The notes: generated by a model not told the origin, from the letters alone. A stretch of DNA of 64,000 nucleotides from [Clostridium] aerotolerans DSM 5434 (GCF_000687555.1 NZ_JHWJ01000010.1:62001-126000); one strand, 5' to 3'. Positions 17,717 to 27,256 are shown, counted from the first letter of the stretch. Program-made: numbers and translations.

Positions 17717-18772
17717 ATGAACAGACCTGAATGTTTACATATCCCCCTCCTCTACGAAGGAGAACAAGCAGAAATCACTTGGGGAGCAATGGAACAAGAT
17801 AAAAGTTATACGGTAGAAAGAGCATTTAATGAAACTTTTTCACAGGCTCTATCTGGATACACTTGGGATAATTACGACAGTACTGAAGAACCTTGGAGCA
17901 GGCATGATCAAGCTGCTCTAAACTGGAATGAAATCAAGACCAGAACCGGCATAGGACAGCAATGGGAACGCTTGGAATATGATCAATTAAGCTGGTCACA
18001 GCTTGAGCAACAAGCATACACATGGAAGCAGTTAGAGAGCAGGGAAATCAGTTTTGAAATATATAAAGGCTTAGGTGTTGAACGTCCTGACATTGAGCAG
18101 GGCTGTACCTGGTTGGAGTTGGATGAGCTTAATAATTCCTGGAGCAGCTTGGAAAAGTCAGAGCACTCATGGGAGAAGTTTGAGAAAGTAACACTTCCTG
18201 GCATCTCATGGAATAGTATCGACTCCAGATGGCTGACATTCAACGAATGGGAAGAAAAAGACCTGACATTTGATGAACTGGATACACAGAATCAGGTAAA
18301 AGAGCACCAGAGAATGACAGATTTTATTCCAATAGGTGCGTCTAACGCAATGTACCGGATCAAAGCATATGATTCTAATGGGTATGAGTCTGAGTATTTG
18401 GAGACAGCACAATTGTCTGTTATTCCAGTATTTTACCGTAATAGCACCATGGAATACCCGGTAAAGGCAGGTAAACGTTACACCGTGCTTATGAAAGCTC
18501 AAGAGGTCATCGGTCTGGATAAAATCCGTATGAACTTACGGTATAACCCATACCTTCTGGAATTAGTCAGCTTTTCAACCGGGGGTACAAAAAGTATAAA
18601 AGAACCTGGAAATTATCCAGAAGAACATATAAAAATATACTCCAATATTTCAGGAAACCTAAGGTTTCAATCAACCAGACAGTTAAATGAAAATGAGTGC
18701 TTTAGTGGTTCCATTGCAATAGTAGAATTTATCGCAAAGGGAACAGGAAGCGCATTAATATCATTATATTAA
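17717..18772 (+). CDS. FN3-like protein with Trp-rich repeats and cohesin-like domain
   Basis: A 351-residue protein without signal peptide. Residues 1-45 (ITWGAMEQDKSYTVERAF) and about 205-240 (MYRIKAYDSNGYESEYLE) look like the two halves of one fibronectin type III fold. Between them lie roughly ten to twelve short repeats centred on W-x-x-[LIF]-[DE], such as SWSQLE, TWKQLE, TWLELD, SWSSLE and SWEKFE. The C-terminal ~105 residues, with IRMNLRYNPYLLELVSF and a terminal GTGSALISLY, resemble a cohesin/dockerin-binding beta-sandwich. The RHS toxin gene starts 17 bases later, so it is probably a structural or delivery partner. The function is inferred. Confidence 0.65.
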   Translation: MNRPECLHIPLLYEGEQAEITWGAMEQDKSYTVERAFNETFSQALSGYTWDNYDSTEEPWSRHDQAALNWNEIKTRTGIGQQWERLEYDQLSWSQLEQQAYTWKQLESREISFEIYKGLGVERPDIEQGCTWLELDELNNSWSSLEKSEHSWEKFEKVTLPGISWNSIDSRWLTFNEWEEKDLTFDELDTQNQVKEHQRMTDFIPIGASNAMYRIKAYDSNGYESEYLETAQLSVIPVFYRNSTMEYPVKAGKRYTVLMKAQEVIGLDKIRMNLRYNPYLLELVSFSTGGTKSIKEPGNYPEEHIKIYSNISGNLRFQSTRQLNENECFSGSIAIVEFIAKGTGSALISLY

Positions 18773-18789
18773 GACTAGGAAAGGATTAA

Positions 18790-21700
18790 ATGGACGATAA
18801 AAAGATTTTAGAGGATCACATTGAGATAAATGAATGGGAAGAGCCAAATACAAATACGGATGAGAACGTATCAGGCGAAGAAAAGATGGAAGAAAAAAGC
18901 CTGAAAACACAGTTGAGCCAGGCGGTGCTGTCTTCGGATGAGGATAGTTTTTCAAATATCAAACAGTACCCGGAATCCCCATTTACCTACTTTGAATCAA
19001 ATCAGGTAAATGTTCAGTTAAACACCGGCAATCTCCAATATGAGACAACAGATTTTGTCTTGCCAGGTAGGGACGGCTTTGATGTAACCATTGCCAGGCG
19101 CTATGATTCTGGCTGTGCAAATTTAGTTGATATGGCTCCATATGTTATAAATTCAATGTTATTAACAGGTTCAATCGATAACTTTTTTTATACTTCGACA
19201 TATGGACTTGGACACGGATGGTCCTTTGTTCTGCCTTCCATTGAGACTGTGCAGAATCTTAGGTGGGCTTGGGTGCCATATTTAGTAGGAACTCGCAGTT
19301 ATAATTATATTCTACATCTTGAAGACGGAAGAAATTTAGAAATAAGCCGATACTCAGACAGGTTTGAGAATTACAACTTAAAAGATGTGAGTATCGTTAC
19401 CAGATCAGGTACAATACGACATCCCTATGCAACGGATATCACAAAACGTTATAATATTATTATTGAATACAAGAATGGAAATAAAGACTATTTTCAAAGT
19501 TCTGGTGGAGACGATGGAGATCGGGATACATCGAATGCTATTGATTTCTCACTGGTTGCACGTCAGGATAAATTTGGTAATACCATTTTCTATGATCTAA
19601 GAAAATACGGTGGTATGAAAATAGTAGACACCTGGGGGCGTACAATTAATCTGGAGAAAAACGATTCCGGTCTTATCTGGAAATTACCAGAAAGTAAAGC
19701 TGGAAAAGCATGTGAAATTTCCTATGATATTGAGAGGCGCAACGCTTATAAACTCAACGCAGTCACAGACCCTGTAGGCCGTATGACCCAGTATAACTAC
19801 TATAATTTAGATGAACACAAAGGTTCCATGAAATGTGCTTCCCCGGCTGTAGCAGGAAACAACACCAAAACTCAAACGAGAAGCTATATGCTGCTAAAGA
19901 ACGTTACATATCCCAATTATGCTTCCACACAGTTTTCATATGATAGAGACATTAGCATTGAAAATGATGTTGGTGGACAAATTACCCATTTTGCATTAAC
20001 AATGAAAAGGGATATTGTTGACGGGATTGAATATAACCGGGGAGAATATAAGTACACGCTTGATTCTGGATCTGCCAACAGTGGCGAGTATATTGAATAT
20101 GCAGAAGTAAAAACTCATCAGGATATTATAGAAACCCATCAATTTGATAGCGAGGGTCTGTTATTAAAAAAGGAAGTGCGGCATCAAAATTCCCTTATTT
20201 CAAAAAGCACTTATAAATATAGTAATAAACTAGTAGTATCAGCAGTTGACCAGGTATATGACAGGAACAATGAATCAAAATTTCTGGAAAAGAAAACCTC
20301 ATGGAAATATTCCGCAGATCAAAAAGCAAATATTATCCAGCTCATTGAAGAATACCCCGATGACCCTTCCTGTAACCAGGAAACAAATACGATCTATGGA
20401 GACTACAGCATCATTCTTGAAACGGGAAGAAAAAATGGCTCTGACCAGATCAAGGAAACAAATGAACTCCATGCAGAATTGGGAAATCGAGTAATAAAGT
20501 ATCATCGTATATATGAAAATGGAGTCTTAAAAGAAAAAACGGGATATGATTATAAAGATGCCCAAAGTCCCTATTGTGTGACTAACGAAAGAAGGTATTT
20601 CCTGAAAGACAGTGGGAATCTGGAGCAGTCAGGTGATTATGCTGAAACAATTTATAAATACAGTAATTCTTCCAGTGCTGACAGCAGATACACACATAAC
20701 TTTATATCGAAAGAACAAACAGGTATCATAGATGCAGACGGCAGACTCTGTGATTCAATAAAGGAAGAATTTCAATATGACAATTGGGGACGTCTCATTT
20801 CCAAAAAAGATTCCAGGAATCAGGTAAACACCATCCGATATGACGGGCTTGGAAGAGTGGAAGCAAAAACGCTACCTCCAGTTGATTGTCAGCAGGCAGT
20901 AAATGAAACTTATTATAATGACCGCTTAAACTATATCACGGAAACAGATGCGAACCACAATAAGAGACGAATTCAATACACACCGCTAGGCCAGATTCAA
21001 CAGGTCTGTCTGGCCGTATCCAATGAACCGGCCTCCGGGGATGTCGTGCTGCAGGATTTCCGATATAATTCATGGGGAGAGCTGACAGAAGTAGTTACAT
21101 ATAATGGGAGCGGCACAGCAGCAGACCAAGTAAGAAAGACCGAGCGTTATACCTACGATTCATTTGGCCGGGTTCTATCCCGAACAATTCCACAAGTCGG
21201 CTATGAGGAACGGTATGAATACAATGAGGTATATACCGATTCATCAGATGGCAGAAAGTACTATCGTGAACTGAAAAAAATCATAGGAGACGCCTCCGCT
21301 CCGGATATGGTGACGGAATGTTACAAAGACCAGAAAAGTCGGGTCCGGAAGGAAATTTTAGCCGGAGAGAGAATATTTACCTATGAATATGACAATGCAG
21401 GAAACAATATCCGGAAAATAGATGCCGGGAACAAAGCGGAGCGTTGGGAGTACGATTATACCGGCCGGTCAGTAAAATCCATACGGACTGACTCCGGCCA
21501 AGAGCGAATTACTAGCATTCAATATGATGCGTTAGGCAATAAACGGTTCCAATGGGATGAAGCTGGAAAGAAAACCGAATTTCAATACGATAAGGCAGGA
21601 CGTTTGGTTCAAATCACCACGCCGTTTGACCACCGTAGCAATATCGTGAAATATTACTATGATGGAGCCGGGAATGTAATTTGGGAAAAGAAAGCTCAAA

Positions 21701-24171
21701 AAGATGGCTGGCAGGAGAATCAGTACGTTTATGATGCCAGGAACCGTTTAACCGATACCTACCAATTCCTTAGTCCGGACTACTGGATCAGGACCACCTG
21801 CCGATATGATGCAATGAATCAAGTCATTTTAAGGAGAACCGGAGATACCCCATCGGGTGAAGGGCGAGAGGTGACGAAATACGCCTATGACCGCTTTGGA
21901 AATGTCACAGCAATGACGGATTCCCGCGGCTATACGGAATACCATGAGTATGACAAAGCTGGAAGGCTGCAGAAAAAAATAGACAGAAATAAGGACCAGA
22001 CCATTTATCAACATGATGCTCTGGAACACCTGATAAAGGAAACTGTGCAAAAGAAAACTCCTGATGGAATGGAAGTCAGCGAGCGGGAGTTTGCCTATAG
22101 TAAGAATGGAAAGCGGATTAGAGAAGTCAGTCGGGAGTCCGGGGGAGGAAAACAAACCGTCCTCCTGGAGACAAAGTATTACTACAATAATAAAGGCCAG
22201 CTCACCCGCCAGGAAGATCCGGGAAATGCAGGAAAAGATTATACTTATGACATATATGGAAACCGCCAGTCCTTTCAGCTGATTTGTAAAGGAAAAACAA
22301 GCCCGGATGTCAGTCTGTATTACATATATGATGACTTATCCCGTTTAAAGCAGGTAAGAAAAAACAGCTCTGCCGGGCTGATATTGGCAGAGTACGAATA
22401 CGATGAAAAAGGCAACCGTAAAGCCCTCCGCTACCCCCAGTCCGGAATGGAAACCATCTATAAGTATAATGATGGAAACAGAATAATATCATTGGAGAAT
22501 AAACGTCAGGGAACTGTGATTTCTTCATGGGAATACACCTATGATGTGGCAGGGAACATCCTAAGCAAGATTAACCAAACTGGTTCTACCCCAACCACCA
22601 TTTCATATAAATACGATCCGTTAGGCCGTCTGACAGAAGAGGATTATTCCGGCTGGAAGCGAACGCTTTATACCTATGACGCTTATTCCAACCGTATGAA
22701 AGTAATGGTGGAAGGAAGAACAAAGGATGAGCTGGTCAGTGTCACCAGTTATGAGTATGGTTTGAACAATCGACTGGAAAAGGAGATAAAAAAACAAGGG
22801 AAAATAACCGAAACTTATCAGTACCGTTATGATGATAATGGGAATGAAACCTTCCGGATATGGGAGAAAACAGCGCCAACACCGAATTATCCGGGAAATG
22901 TCAAGTTATCAGGGACCTATCAAAGAGAGACTCCCACAGTTTATGAGTGGAGACATTATGATGGATTTAACCAACTAAGCCGAATAAATCAGGATGAGAA
23001 AGAAATTACCTACCAGTACCGGGGAGATGGTCTGCGCCACAGTGCTGAGGTTAGGAAACTTAATGAGAGCCAGAGCAAAACGAATTTGTATTGCTGGGAT
23101 GGAACTAATATTGTAGCAGAACAGATTGGCGATCAAAAGATTAAGGCCTATTTAAGAGGAATCAATCTGATTGCCTGTGAAAAAGATAATGTGGTATACT
23201 ATTATATATTTAATGAACATGGGGATGTAACCCATCTCTGGAATCAAAGCGGAGTATGTAAAGCTTCGTATGAGTATGATGCGTTTGGAGTTGAGAGAAA
23301 TCCAGATAAAGAGGATGAGAATCAGTTCCGGTATTGTGGGGAGTATTTAGACTTAGATACAAATACCTACTATTTGCGGGCAAGAAGTTATAGCCCAGAT
23401 TCAGGCCGTTTTCTTACTGAGGACAGCGTAGAAAAAACAATCCGGAAAATGCCTAACAAACTGGAAATTATAGATCCTCTAAGTTTGAATAAGTATACTT
23501 ATTGTCACAATAATCCTGTTTTATATACAGATCCAACCGGTCATGTTCCATTATTGGTTCTCGCTGCTGCAGTTGGATTAGTAGCCGGAGGATTTTCAAA
23601 TGGAGTAATGTCAGCTCTGAAAGGTGAATTTTCAATAAATGCAGTTCTTAAAGGCGCTGCAGTAGGCTCGACAGTTGGTTTAGCTGGTGGTGGGGCACTT
23701 GCATATGGAGTTACTGGCAGTGCACTGGCATCAACTGGTACGGTTGCGTCAGGACTTGGGGGTGGTGTAGCAGTGAGTCCTGCTGGTGCTACAGGTTTCA
23801 CGCAGGCCAGGCAGTTACTACAGGCGCAACAGATGAAAATTGCTAATGGGGCAGGTAAGGCTGGTGCAGAACTCGGAACATCATTTGGAAAAATGGGCAC
23901 TCTTGTAGAAAACCCTTCCATAAAAGTAAACTGGGGAGCTTTTGCGGAGCATGGTATGGAAAGAATGGCTCAGAGAGGTGTTAATCAAGAAATGGTTAAT
24001 TCTTGGGTTGTTAATGGTAAGGTACTAAAACAAGGAGCGAATAAATATCTTTTTATAACGAAAGAGGGTGCCGCTGTAGTAACGCAAGAAGGTAAACTGG
24101 TAACAACTTACTCATCAAGATTCTTTGATGAAAATATGGCTAACATTGTTAAACAGATTTACGGAAAGTAA
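18790..24171 (+). CDS. RHS-repeat polymorphic toxin with C-terminal RNase-like domain
   Basis: A 1793-residue RHS/YD-repeat protein. Residues 1-60 are acidic and disordered. An N-terminal RHS plug-type segment (VNVQLNTGNLQYETTDFVLPG) follows, then more than 25 YD repeats (such as YEYDNAGNNIRKID) that build the shell. The conserved core end is at NNPVLYTDPTGH (D1581-G1584). Then comes a Gly/Ala-rich hydrophobic linker (1585-1711) and a variable tip. The last 82 residues contain AEHGMERMAQRG (H1721, R1725, R1729) and TKEGAAVVTQEGKLVTTY, in the style of DUF4258/BECR-fold ribonuclease toxins. There is no Sec signal, so release needs another machine. AGGAAAGGA precedes the ATG. Toxin activity is inferred. 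Confidence 0.88.
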   Translation: MDDKKILEDHIEINEWEEPNTNTDENVSGEEKMEEKSLKTQLSQAVLSSDEDSFSNIKQYPESPFTYFESNQVNVQLNTGNLQYETTDFVLPGRDGFDVTIARRYDSGCANLVDMAPYVINSMLLTGSIDNFFYTSTYGLGHGWSFVLPSIETVQNLRWAWVPYLVGTRSYNYILHLEDGRNLEISRYSDRFENYNLKDVSIVTRSGTIRHPYATDITKRYNIIIEYKNGNKDYFQSSGGDDGDRDTSNAIDFSLVARQDKFGNTIFYDLRKYGGMKIVDTWGRTINLEKNDSGLIWKLPESKAGKACEISYDIERRNAYKLNAVTDPVGRMTQYNYYNLDEHKGSMKCASPAVAGNNTKTQTRSYMLLKNVTYPNYASTQFSYDRDISIENDVGGQITHFALTMKRDIVDGIEYNRGEYKYTLDSGSANSGEYIEYAEVKTHQDIIETHQFDSEGLLLKKEVRHQNSLISKSTYKYSNKLVVSAVDQVYDRNNESKFLEKKTSWKYSADQKANIIQLIEEYPDDPSCNQETNTIYGDYSIILETGRKNGSDQIKETNELHAELGNRVIKYHRIYENGVLKEKTGYDYKDAQSPYCVTNERRYFLKDSGNLEQSGDYAETIYKYSNSSSADSRYTHNFISKEQTGIIDADGRLCDSIKEEFQYDNWGRLISKKDSRNQVNTIRYDGLGRVEAKTLPPVDCQQAVNETYYNDRLNYITETDANHNKRRIQYTPLGQIQQVCLAVSNEPASGDVVLQDFRYNSWGELTEVVTYNGSGTAADQVRKTERYTYDSFGRVLSRTIPQVGYEERYEYNEVYTDSSDGRKYYRELKKIIGDASAPDMVTECYKDQKSRVRKEILAGERIFTYEYDNAGNNIRKIDAGNKAERWEYDYTGRSVKSIRTDSGQERITSIQYDALGNKRFQWDEAGKKTEFQYDKAGRLVQITTPFDHRSNIVKYYYDGAGNVIWEKKAQKDGWQENQYVYDARNRLTDTYQFLSPDYWIRTTCRYDAMNQVILRRTGDTPSGEGREVTKYAYDRFGNVTAMTDSRGYTEYHEYDKAGRLQKKIDRNKDQTIYQHDALEHLIKETVQKKTPDGMEVSEREFAYSKNGKRIREVSRESGGGKQTVLLETKYYYNNKGQLTRQEDPGNAGKDYTYDIYGNRQSFQLICKGKTSPDVSLYYIYDDLSRLKQVRKNSSAGLILAEYEYDEKGNRKALRYPQSGMETIYKYNDGNRIISLENKRQGTVISSWEYTYDVAGNILSKINQTGSTPTTISYKYDPLGRLTEEDYSGWKRTLYTYDAYSNRMKVMVEGRTKDELVSVTSYEYGLNNRLEKEIKKQGKITETYQYRYDDNGNETFRIWEKTAPTPNYPGNVKLSGTYQRETPTVYEWRHYDGFNQLSRINQDEKEITYQYRGDGLRHSAEVRKLNESQSKTNLYCWDGTNIVAEQIGDQKIKAYLRGINLIACEKDNVVYYYIFNEHGDVTHLWNQSGVCKASYEYDAFGVERNPDKEDENQFRYCGEYLDLDTNTYYLRARSYSPDSGRFLTEDSVEKTIRKMPNKLEIIDPLSLNKYTYCHNNPVLYTDPTGHVPLLVLAAAVGLVAGGFSNGVMSALKGEFSINAVLKGAAVGSTVGLAGGGALAYGVTGSALASTGTVASGLGGGVAVSPAGATGFTQARQLLQAQQMKIANGAGKAGAELGTSFGKMGTLVENPSIKVNWGAFAEHGMERMAQRGVNQEMVNSWVVNGKVLKQGANKYLFITKEGAAVVTQEGKLVTTYSSRFFDENMANIVKQIYGK

Positions 24172-24184
24172 ATGAGGTGATGTA

Positions 24185-24433
24185 ATGAAAGAGAAAGTGG
24201 CAAAAATTATAAATGATTGGGATCCAATAGATTTGTTTCCCTACTCTCCAAAGGATGAATATGAAATGGAAATTGATTTGATAAGTAAACTACTTGATGA
24301 ATCAACAGATTTAGAGCATATAGCTAATTGCATTAGTACAGTATTTACTAGTAGATTTGGAGATGATGTTTTTACTAAAAAATACAATGAATGTTTCAAT
24401 ATAGCGAAAAAAATATTATATGATAGCGAATAA
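24185..24433 (+). CDS. DUF1871-like immunity protein
   Basis: An 82-residue acidic, helical protein starting 13 bases after the toxin gene, with GAGGTGATGTA before its ATG. The sequence NDWDPIDLFPYSPKDEYEMEI followed by a helical half with SRFGDDVF and a C-terminal AKKIL matches the DUF1871 pattern (WDP...PxDEY...). Small genes in this position downstream of RHS tips normally encode the antidote, and DUF1871-type proteins are known as immunity candidates in Gram-positive polymorphic toxin loci. Binding to the toxin tip is inferred from position and family. Confidence 0.75.
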   Translation: MKEKVAKIINDWDPIDLFPYSPKDEYEMEIDLISKLLDESTDLEHIANCISTVFTSRFGDDVFTKKYNECFNIAKKILYDSE

Positions 24434-24614
24434 TGACAATAATTTTTCGTACATTGGTACGTAAAAAGCAAAAAACTATAAAAAATATATATTTCGGCTC
24501 ACTACCTATACGACACACTATCGCATATGCAGAATACCTATGTAAAATGCCGCATCCCGCATTATTGGCTGATGTCAGTCGAGAATACTTTCTCGGAAGC
24601 AGTTCATAAACATA

Positions 24615-24645
24615 GGCCACACAGTTTCGACTGCGTGGCCTTTCC
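24615..24645 (+). terminator. Terminator downstream of the immunity gene
   Basis: An 11-bp stem (GGCCACACAGT pairing with ACTGCGTGGCC, one G-U pair), 4-base loop, then TTT. It is 180 bases past the immunity gene stop, which leaves room for an ancestral extra gene. Confidence 0.7.
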
Positions 24646-24654
24646 TCTTAATAA

Positions 24655-24720
24655 AATAACTCTTATGATGAGAATGGTGGAGTAAAATGGGGTGTTTATA
24701 GACCAGATGGCGAAGACTAA
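24655..24720 (+). pseudogene. Possible orphan tip fragment of an RHS-type toxin
   Basis: A 19-residue open frame reading SYDENGGVKWGVYRPDGED and a stop has the look of a YD-type or toxin-tip C-terminus, but stops block the frame upstream and there is no start. RHS loci often keep displaced C-terminal cassettes downstream. The piece is very short, so chance cannot be excluded. Confidence 0.25.
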
Positions 24721-24895
24721 ATAAATTTTGTCATCATGTAAAAGTATTTGCAGATACACATAAAATCAACTCTGGACACTCCTCAATTTAACTAAGGGAA
24801 TCAATGTAAGAATTAACCATTACATTCTCTTAGATGGCAAATTTACAATAAAAATCTCAGACAAAAAGTTTTTCTCCCCTTTTTTGAATGAAAGC

Positions 24896-26569
24896 TCAAT
24901 AATCCGCCGGAACCGCCCTAAGCGATACGGTATGCTCAAAGCAAGTAAAATCCGTAAAATAAACAGTAAAGCACTCATTAGAACGATTCTGGCTTCCAAA
25001 TTTCCCAGCCACATAATTATGCGCCCCAAACCCAGGACCAGCCGTAATGGCATATTTCCCCTTTGTAGCGGTCACAGTGCCATCCTTGGCCACCATACCT
25101 CCACCCTTAATCCCTTCTGCAATAAAATGCTCAGATTCCAGCCGGCATCCACCATCAAAGGCCAATTCAACTCTTAAAGGCGCCCGGTCTATTCCCTCAG
25201 TTTTTATCTTCACATCAATCCCATTTTCAACTTCTTCTATTACAATATCAAAAATCATATCCGGCCCATAAAGTTTATCCCGTTTCGTATGGTCCATTTT
25301 CCACCAATCCGTAGTATCCTGCGGTTCATCAAAGGGAAGATAATACCAGCCAGTCTTCGTCTCCTTTAACTGAAAGCCTCCCGTTTCAGAAACACTGGTA
25401 AGGCTCTGAGCGGTGAAATACCGATGCTCACAAAAGCCCGCCCCAATTTTCATACTCACGCTAAAGTCTCCGTGCTGGAAGAACAGAAAGGTAGGGCTAC
25501 CATTTAATATAGAAGCAGAATAATCTCCCCTACGCAGACGTACGATGCCAGAATCCTTATAATATCGGCAATAGTCCGTTAAAAGCCCACAAGTCTCATA
25601 TTCAAACTCTAACAGCCTTGGCATGAGCATGAAATGAATAAGAAAACCCTCCATGCTAATTTGCTTTTCTTCCGCAATACTCATAATAGAGCAGGCCGCC
25701 TTTAAAAAAGTCTCATTTTCAAATATAATCCCCATATACAGGTATTCCAAATAATATCCAGCGGGATAAACTTTCACCCCCCGATCCTGCCTTGTAGAAT
25801 TGTTGGTAAAAATACTCTGATCCGGCTCAATGTATGTAAGCATCATATTGAGATTCCGCTTTACAGGCTCATAATAGGAATCATCCCCCGTTGCAAGAGC
25901 CAGCATAATCATAGCATTATTATTTACCAAATTATATCCCCCAGCAGAACGTTCTGCATATTCCCCATCCTCATTACAGTCGCAAAATTCCACCATAAAT
26001 ACTTCCGCGCCCTTTTGAAAGGATTCATCCCCAGTAATGGAATAAAGCATTTGAAGAACAGAAGCAATGGCCCATCGGTGGTTAGGAGTATGAAATCCAC
26101 TTCCTATCATAGCTTTTCCGCCTTTTATTAATATGGCTTCCATAGTATCCTTTAAAGGAACCAGCATATCCTTTTGAACCGGACTTTCTATTTCATTATC
26201 TAACAGCCGCTTTACGTACAAATAGGCAGGCAAAAGCCCGTCCAGGCAGAATGCAGTATCGGCTCCCGAATAGAAGTTGCAGTTAATGAGGTCAAAAAAT
26301 CCATTCCCTCTCTGACCTCTTTTTATGTAATCCAGGGCAGTGGTAATTCTGTCATAGATGTCCTTACTTCCATAATACCGGCTCTGGATGTTAAGGAAGC
26401 TTGCGGTCATATTTGTTACCTGGAAGATGGCATATTTAGGTTCTACCAGACCGTCATGGTCTCTGAACCCTCCATAGAATTCACTGGTGGGATCTGTGAC
26501 CTGAAAATGGATAACTTGAGAGACCCAAAGGTCACAGTCCCATAGAATTTTTTCATAATGTTTTTTCAT
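24896..26569 (-). CDS. Large hypothetical protein, probable carbohydrate-active (alpha-toroid plus beta-sandwich)
   Basis: A 557-residue cytoplasmic protein. The first ~370 residues are alpha-helical with repeated aromatic pairs and the segment GSGFHTPNHRWAIASVLQML, as in (alpha/alpha)-toroid glycosidases and polysaccharide lyases. The rest is beta-rich (FLFFQHGDFSVSMKIG, VELAFDGGCRLESEHF), as in heparinase II/III-like enzymes. I do not recognise a specific family. I chose the ATG at 26569 because GGAG lies 5 bases before it and a promoter lies between it and the upstream in-frame starts (TTG at 26662). It may help degrade the glycans handled in the first 15 kb, but this is only inferred. Confidence 0.7.
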   Translation of the reverse strand: MKKHYEKILWDCDLWVSQVIHFQVTDPTSEFYGGFRDHDGLVEPKYAIFQVTNMTASFLNIQSRYYGSKDIYDRITTALDYIKRGQRGNGFFDLINCNFYSGADTAFCLDGLLPAYLYVKRLLDNEIESPVQKDMLVPLKDTMEAILIKGGKAMIGSGFHTPNHRWAIASVLQMLYSITGDESFQKGAEVFMVEFCDCNEDGEYAERSAGGYNLVNNNAMIMLALATGDDSYYEPVKRNLNMMLTYIEPDQSIFTNNSTRQDRGVKVYPAGYYLEYLYMGIIFENETFLKAACSIMSIAEEKQISMEGFLIHFMLMPRLLEFEYETCGLLTDYCRYYKDSGIVRLRRGDYSASILNGSPTFLFFQHGDFSVSMKIGAGFCEHRYFTAQSLTSVSETGGFQLKETKTGWYYLPFDEPQDTTDWWKMDHTKRDKLYGPDMIFDIVIEEVENGIDVKIKTEGIDRAPLRVELAFDGGCRLESEHFIAEGIKGGGMVAKDGTVTATKGKYAITAGPGFGAHNYVAGKFGSQNRSNECFTVYFTDFTCFEHTVSLRAVPADY

Positions 26570-26618
26570 AAAAGCTCCATTCTCCGCACGCTGCGGCTTC
26601 ATGATGTCCAATATGCCC

Positions 26619-26647
26619 ATTGTATCATGGTAAAAAAACAGCAACAA
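26619..26647 (-). promoter_or_regulatory. Promoter for the 557-aa gene
   Basis: On the minus strand TTGTTG, 17 bases, TACAAT, about 50 bases before the chosen ATG. This position excludes the longer in-frame starts. Confidence 0.6.
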
Positions 26648-26703
26648 CTCGTATATTGCCAACCTGCTTTAAAAATCTCCTGATAATTGCGGTCCATCAC
26701 ATA

Positions 26704-26773
26704 GAGGAAGCCGGCAAAATTACTTTGCCGGCAGGTATGAAAAAAAGTCTATTTAAAAGGTCACGTGGGCCTG
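26704..26773 (+). repeat. Dispersed hairpin element, copy 1
   Basis: GAGGAA, then a 9-bp perfect stem (GCCGGCAAA with TTTGCCGGC), then GTATGAAAAA and an AAGTC-ATTTAAAAGGT tail ending near GGGCCT. A second copy with the same order of parts lies at 30268-30350. The ATG at 26737 opens a 16-codon frame (MKKSLFKRSRGPVFRY). Function unknown. Confidence 0.6.
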
Positions 26774-27191
26774 TTTTCAGATATTAATATAAGGAAAAAG
26801 TGTGTCTAATATTTGATAGAATTATGAAGAGTTTGTGAAACCATAATATTTAGAACTAATGAAATAGTTTGTAAAAAATAGACGAAAAAAATCATGATAT
26901 GGGGAAGGGATGCAGAATTTGATATTTTTATGAAAAATGAGGGGAAATGTATGCTTTTGGAAAAAGACAATAAAAAATGGAGCACCGCAGGATTGGGGAA
27001 ATACGGCACTCCTAAGAAGAGTTATATAAATTATAACGCAAGAAATCGTTTAAGTAAAGTAAAATAAGTAAATTTTTATCTTTTTAATAAAAAAATTTGT
27101 AAATAAAAGTTATTTACGCCTAAATAAAATGAATAGTGACGTTTGTACCATATTGCCATTATATTCAGCAGCTTTCCGTGAATTCTTCTGC

Positions 27192-27219
27192 TCATATCCG
27201 ACGGTTCAACGCATAAACT
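27192..27219 (+). promoter_or_regulatory. Possible sigma-E (sporulation) promoter
   Basis: TCATATC, 13 bases, CATAAACT resembles the mother-cell sigma-E consensus (ATA then CATACANT). It lies 37 bases before a gene of the Csp germination family, whose members in Clostridioides difficile are sigma-E dependent. The match is imperfect. Confidence 0.35.
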
Positions 27220-27256
27220 GTATTATATCTTCCTTTAAAAGACAGGAGGCTGATGC

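Larger units (their letters stand above)
24434..24895. other. 462-base gap between RHS locus and convergent gene
   Basis: Holds a small hairpin at 24448-24463 (CGTAC-ATTG-GTACG), a G/C-richer block at 24495-24600 that reads in no convincing frame, the terminator and coding fragment listed separately, and AT-rich DNA. The block at 24495-24600 differs in composition from its surroundings and could be a mobile-element end. Confidence 0.4.
26663..27256. other. 594-base gap before the Csp-like gene
   Basis: AT-rich region with no convincing gene. It holds one copy of a hairpin element (26704-26773) and a sporulation-type promoter candidate (27192-27219), both listed separately. Open frames here are short and lack ribosome binding sites. 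Confidence 0.5.

Noticed and set aside
23541-23921. Ala/Pro-rich minus-strand frame opposite the RHS linker
   Set aside because: Mirror image of the Gly/Ala-rich linker region of the toxin; no start signal.
24396-24620. 74-codon minus-strand frame after the immunity gene
   Set aside because: It overlaps the end of the immunity gene, has no ribosome binding site, and its C-terminal half is low-complexity hydrophobic translation of AT-rich DNA.
15949-24895. Complete prophage
   Set aside because: Only one tail-like gene is present; no integrase, terminase, capsid or lysis genes, and no attachment repeats were seen.
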